Shown: in pieces, positions 62,648 to 64,000 of the stretch | Layout of the letters: each line of letters begins with the position of its first letter | Numbering within the stretch: position 1 is the first letter of the stretch | Assembly: GCF_016858125.1 (NCBI RefSeq) | Contig: NZ_CP064781.1 | Span: 1,364,001-1,428,000 of the forward strand | Length of the DNA stretch: 64,000 nt | Direction of reading: 5' to 3' | Source of the DNA: Azospira restricta | GTDB taxonomy: Bacteria > Pseudomonadota > Gammaproteobacteria > Burkholderiales > Rhodocyclaceae | Notes under the pieces: model-generated | Databases searched by the model: none | Told to the model about the DNA's origin: nothing | What the model saw: the letters and a program-made list of their open reading frames with translations, nothing else | Translations under genes and position numbers: made by a program

Positions 62648-64000
62648 TCAAGGCTTATTCTGCATGATCTGCAAACCCTTGAGAAGGTTGATCGCCTGCC
62701 CCAGCTGGTAGTCGCTCTTGGCGGCGGGTTCGGCGTGCGGCGAGTCCTTGTCGTCCTCTTCCTTGCCGCTGTTCGGCTTCGGTTTTGCCGGCGCCTTGCC
62801 TTGTGGCTTCGCCGCGTCCTTCGCCGGTGCGCCGTCCTTGTCGTTGTCGAGGTGGCGCTCGAGATCGATTTCGCGCACGCGCTTGAAGCTGTCGCCGTTC
62901 GGCGTTTCCTCGACGACGATGTCGGGTTCGATGCCCTTGGCCTGGATCGAGCGGCCCGACGGCGTGTAGTAGCGGGCCGTGGTCAGCTTGATCGCGGTGT
63001 TGCCGGGCAGCGGCAGCACGCTCTGCACCGAGCCCTTGCCGAAGGTCTGCGTGCCCATGATCACCGCCCGCTTGTGGTCCTGCAGCGCGCCGGCGACGAT
63101 CTCCGAGGCCGACGCCGAGCCGCCGTTGACCAGCACCACCATCGGCACCTTGTAGGCCTGCGGCGGCACTTCCTTGATGTAGTCGTCGCGCTTGCCGCCG
63201 CGCAGGTAGTCGTCGGCGGTGGCGAAATACTTGTGCTTGGCGTCCTCGGTGCGGCCGTCGGTCGAGGTGACCAGCGTCTTCGGCGGCAGGAAGGCGGCGG
63301 AGACGCCGACGGCGGCGTTGAGCAGGCCGCCCGGGTCGTTGCGCAGGTCGAGCACGAGCCCGTTCAGCGTGCCGGCCTTGTACAGGTCGTTGAGGTGCTT
63401 GACCACCGAGGCGCCGGTATTCTCCTGGAACGAGGTGACGCGGATGTAGCCGTAGCCGGGCTCGACCAGCTTCGACTTGACGCTCTGTACCTTGATCACC
63501 TCGCGCGTGAGCGTGATCTCGAGCGGCTTGGCCTCGCCCTTCCTGAGGATGGAGAGCCGAATCTGGGTCTTCGGCTTGCCGCGCATCTTCTTCACCGCAT
63601 CCGACAGCGTCAGGCCCTTCACCGGCGTGTCGTCGAGCTTGAAGATCAGGTCGCCGGCCTTGACGCCGGCGCGGTAGGCGGGAGTGTCCTCGATCGGCGA
63701 GATGACCTTGACCAGGCCGTCCTCCATGCCGACCTCGATGCCGAGGCCGCCGAACTCGCCCTGCGTGCCGACCTGCAGGTCCTTGAAGGCGTCGGCGTCG
63801 AGGTAGGCGGAGTGCGGGTCGAGGTTGGAGAGCATGCCGCTGATCGCGTGCGTGATCAGCTTCTTGTCCTCGACCGGCTCGACGTAGCCCTGCTTGATCG
63901 CGTTGAAGACCTCGGCGAAGGTGCGCAGTTCCTCGACCGGCAGGCCGCTGCGGACCTCCTTGTCCGCGATCGCCGAGAACTGAAGGCTGATCAGTACGCC
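62648..64000 (-). CDS. ctpA: C-terminal processing peptidase (S41), cut by window end
   Basis: The frame is open to the window edge; about 450 residues are present and the N-terminus (signal peptide) is missing. A PDZ domain (GEFGGLGIEVGMEDG onward) precedes the S41 catalytic domain, with the nucleophile Ser in NGGSASASEIVAGAL and the catalytic Lys in TFGKGSVQ. NLDPHSAYLD is typical of CtpA/Prc. The tail is Lys/Pro/Ala-rich. It would process periplasmic proteins, often peptidoglycan hydrolases. Confidence 0.94.
   Translation of the reverse strand, partial: GVLISLQFSAIADKEVRSGLPVEELRTFAEVFNAIKQGYVEPVEDKKLITHAISGMLSNLDPHSAYLDADAFKDLQVGTQGEFGGLGIEVGMEDGLVKVISPIEDTPAYRAGVKAGDLIFKLDDTPVKGLTLSDAVKKMRGKPKTQIRLSILRKGEAKPLEITLTREVIKVQSVKSKLVEPGYGYIRVTSFQENTGASVVKHLNDLYKAGTLNGLVLDLRNDPGGLLNAAVGVSAAFLPPKTLVTSTDGRTEDAKHKYFATADDYLRGGKRDDYIKEVPPQAYKVPMVVLVNGGSASASEIVAGALQDHKRAVIMGTQTFGKGSVQSVLPLPGNTAIKLTTARYYTPSGRSIQAKGIEPDIVVEETPNGDSFKRVREIDLERHLDNDKDGAPAKDAAKPQGKAPAKPKPNSGKEEDDKDSPHAEPAAKSDYQLGQAINLLKGLQIMQNKP

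Overview
The window is a GC-rich, densely packed chromosomal segment. Gene content and order point to a facultatively anaerobic betaproteobacterium, most likely Rhodocyclales (inference). Supporting signs are the hemA-prfA-prmC, hemC-hemD-hemX-hemY, dusB-fis-purH-purD, glyA-nrdR-ribD and argH-algZ-algR arrangements, cytochromes c, and FNR-type boxes. No insertion sequences, phage genes, CRISPR arrays or rRNA genes were seen.

Layout. 1-8617: two consecutive copies of a module made of an OmpR-type regulator, a TctE/QseC-type kinase, a DUF485 protein and an acetate-type Na+/solute symporter; the first regulator is cut by the window edge. The promoters carry a shared box, GTMAG-N6-GTMAG (M = A or C), and the gap between the modules may encode a small RNA on the minus strand. 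8657-8732: tRNA-Phe, then a monoheme cytochrome c'-like protein. 9590-13437: sulfate ABC transporter sbp-cysT-cysW-cysA. 13548-17754: hemA-prfA-prmC, a PilZ protein and grxD. 17815-19070 (minus): alpha/beta hydrolase and AhpD-like protein behind a perfect inverted repeat. 19220-24155: deacetylase, putative glycoside hydrolase and a serine hydrolase/NamZ fusion that overlap by 4 bp, then a BamE-like lipoprotein. 24163-26860 (minus): Ser/Thr kinase with a cNMP-binding domain, and argH.

26914-38090: algZ-algR-like pair, an MscS-type channel with a cNMP-binding domain, diheme cytochrome c, a Cache-kinase/NarL-type regulator pair (minus), a small unknown gene, a TPMT-like methyltransferase (minus), then hemC-hemD-hemX-hemY. 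38113-40167: zinc-ribbon protein and an NMT1-like/GGDEF protein. 40178-45388 (minus): dusB-fis-purH-purD-hemF. 45542-51880: unknown membrane protein, thyA-pgi-folA (minus), a PilZ-like protein, yjgA-mog (minus). 51960-57412: pmbA, dctP, and dctQ-dctM (minus, tail to tail with dctP). 57621-61266: gpmB-like gene and glyA-(sORF)-nrdR-ribD. 61308-64000 (minus): ctpA (cut by the window end), unknown gene, moeB-like gene.

Common threads are tetrapyrrole supply (hemA, hemC, hemD, hemF, hemX, hemY) next to cytochromes and FNR-type boxes; uptake of short carboxylates and sulfate; one-carbon and purine metabolism (glyA, thyA, folA, purH, purD); and second-messenger proteins (GGDEF, two PilZ-like proteins, two cNMP-binding effectors). 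The most novel-looking signal is the shared GTMAG-N6-GTMAG promoter architecture and the small RNA it predicts.
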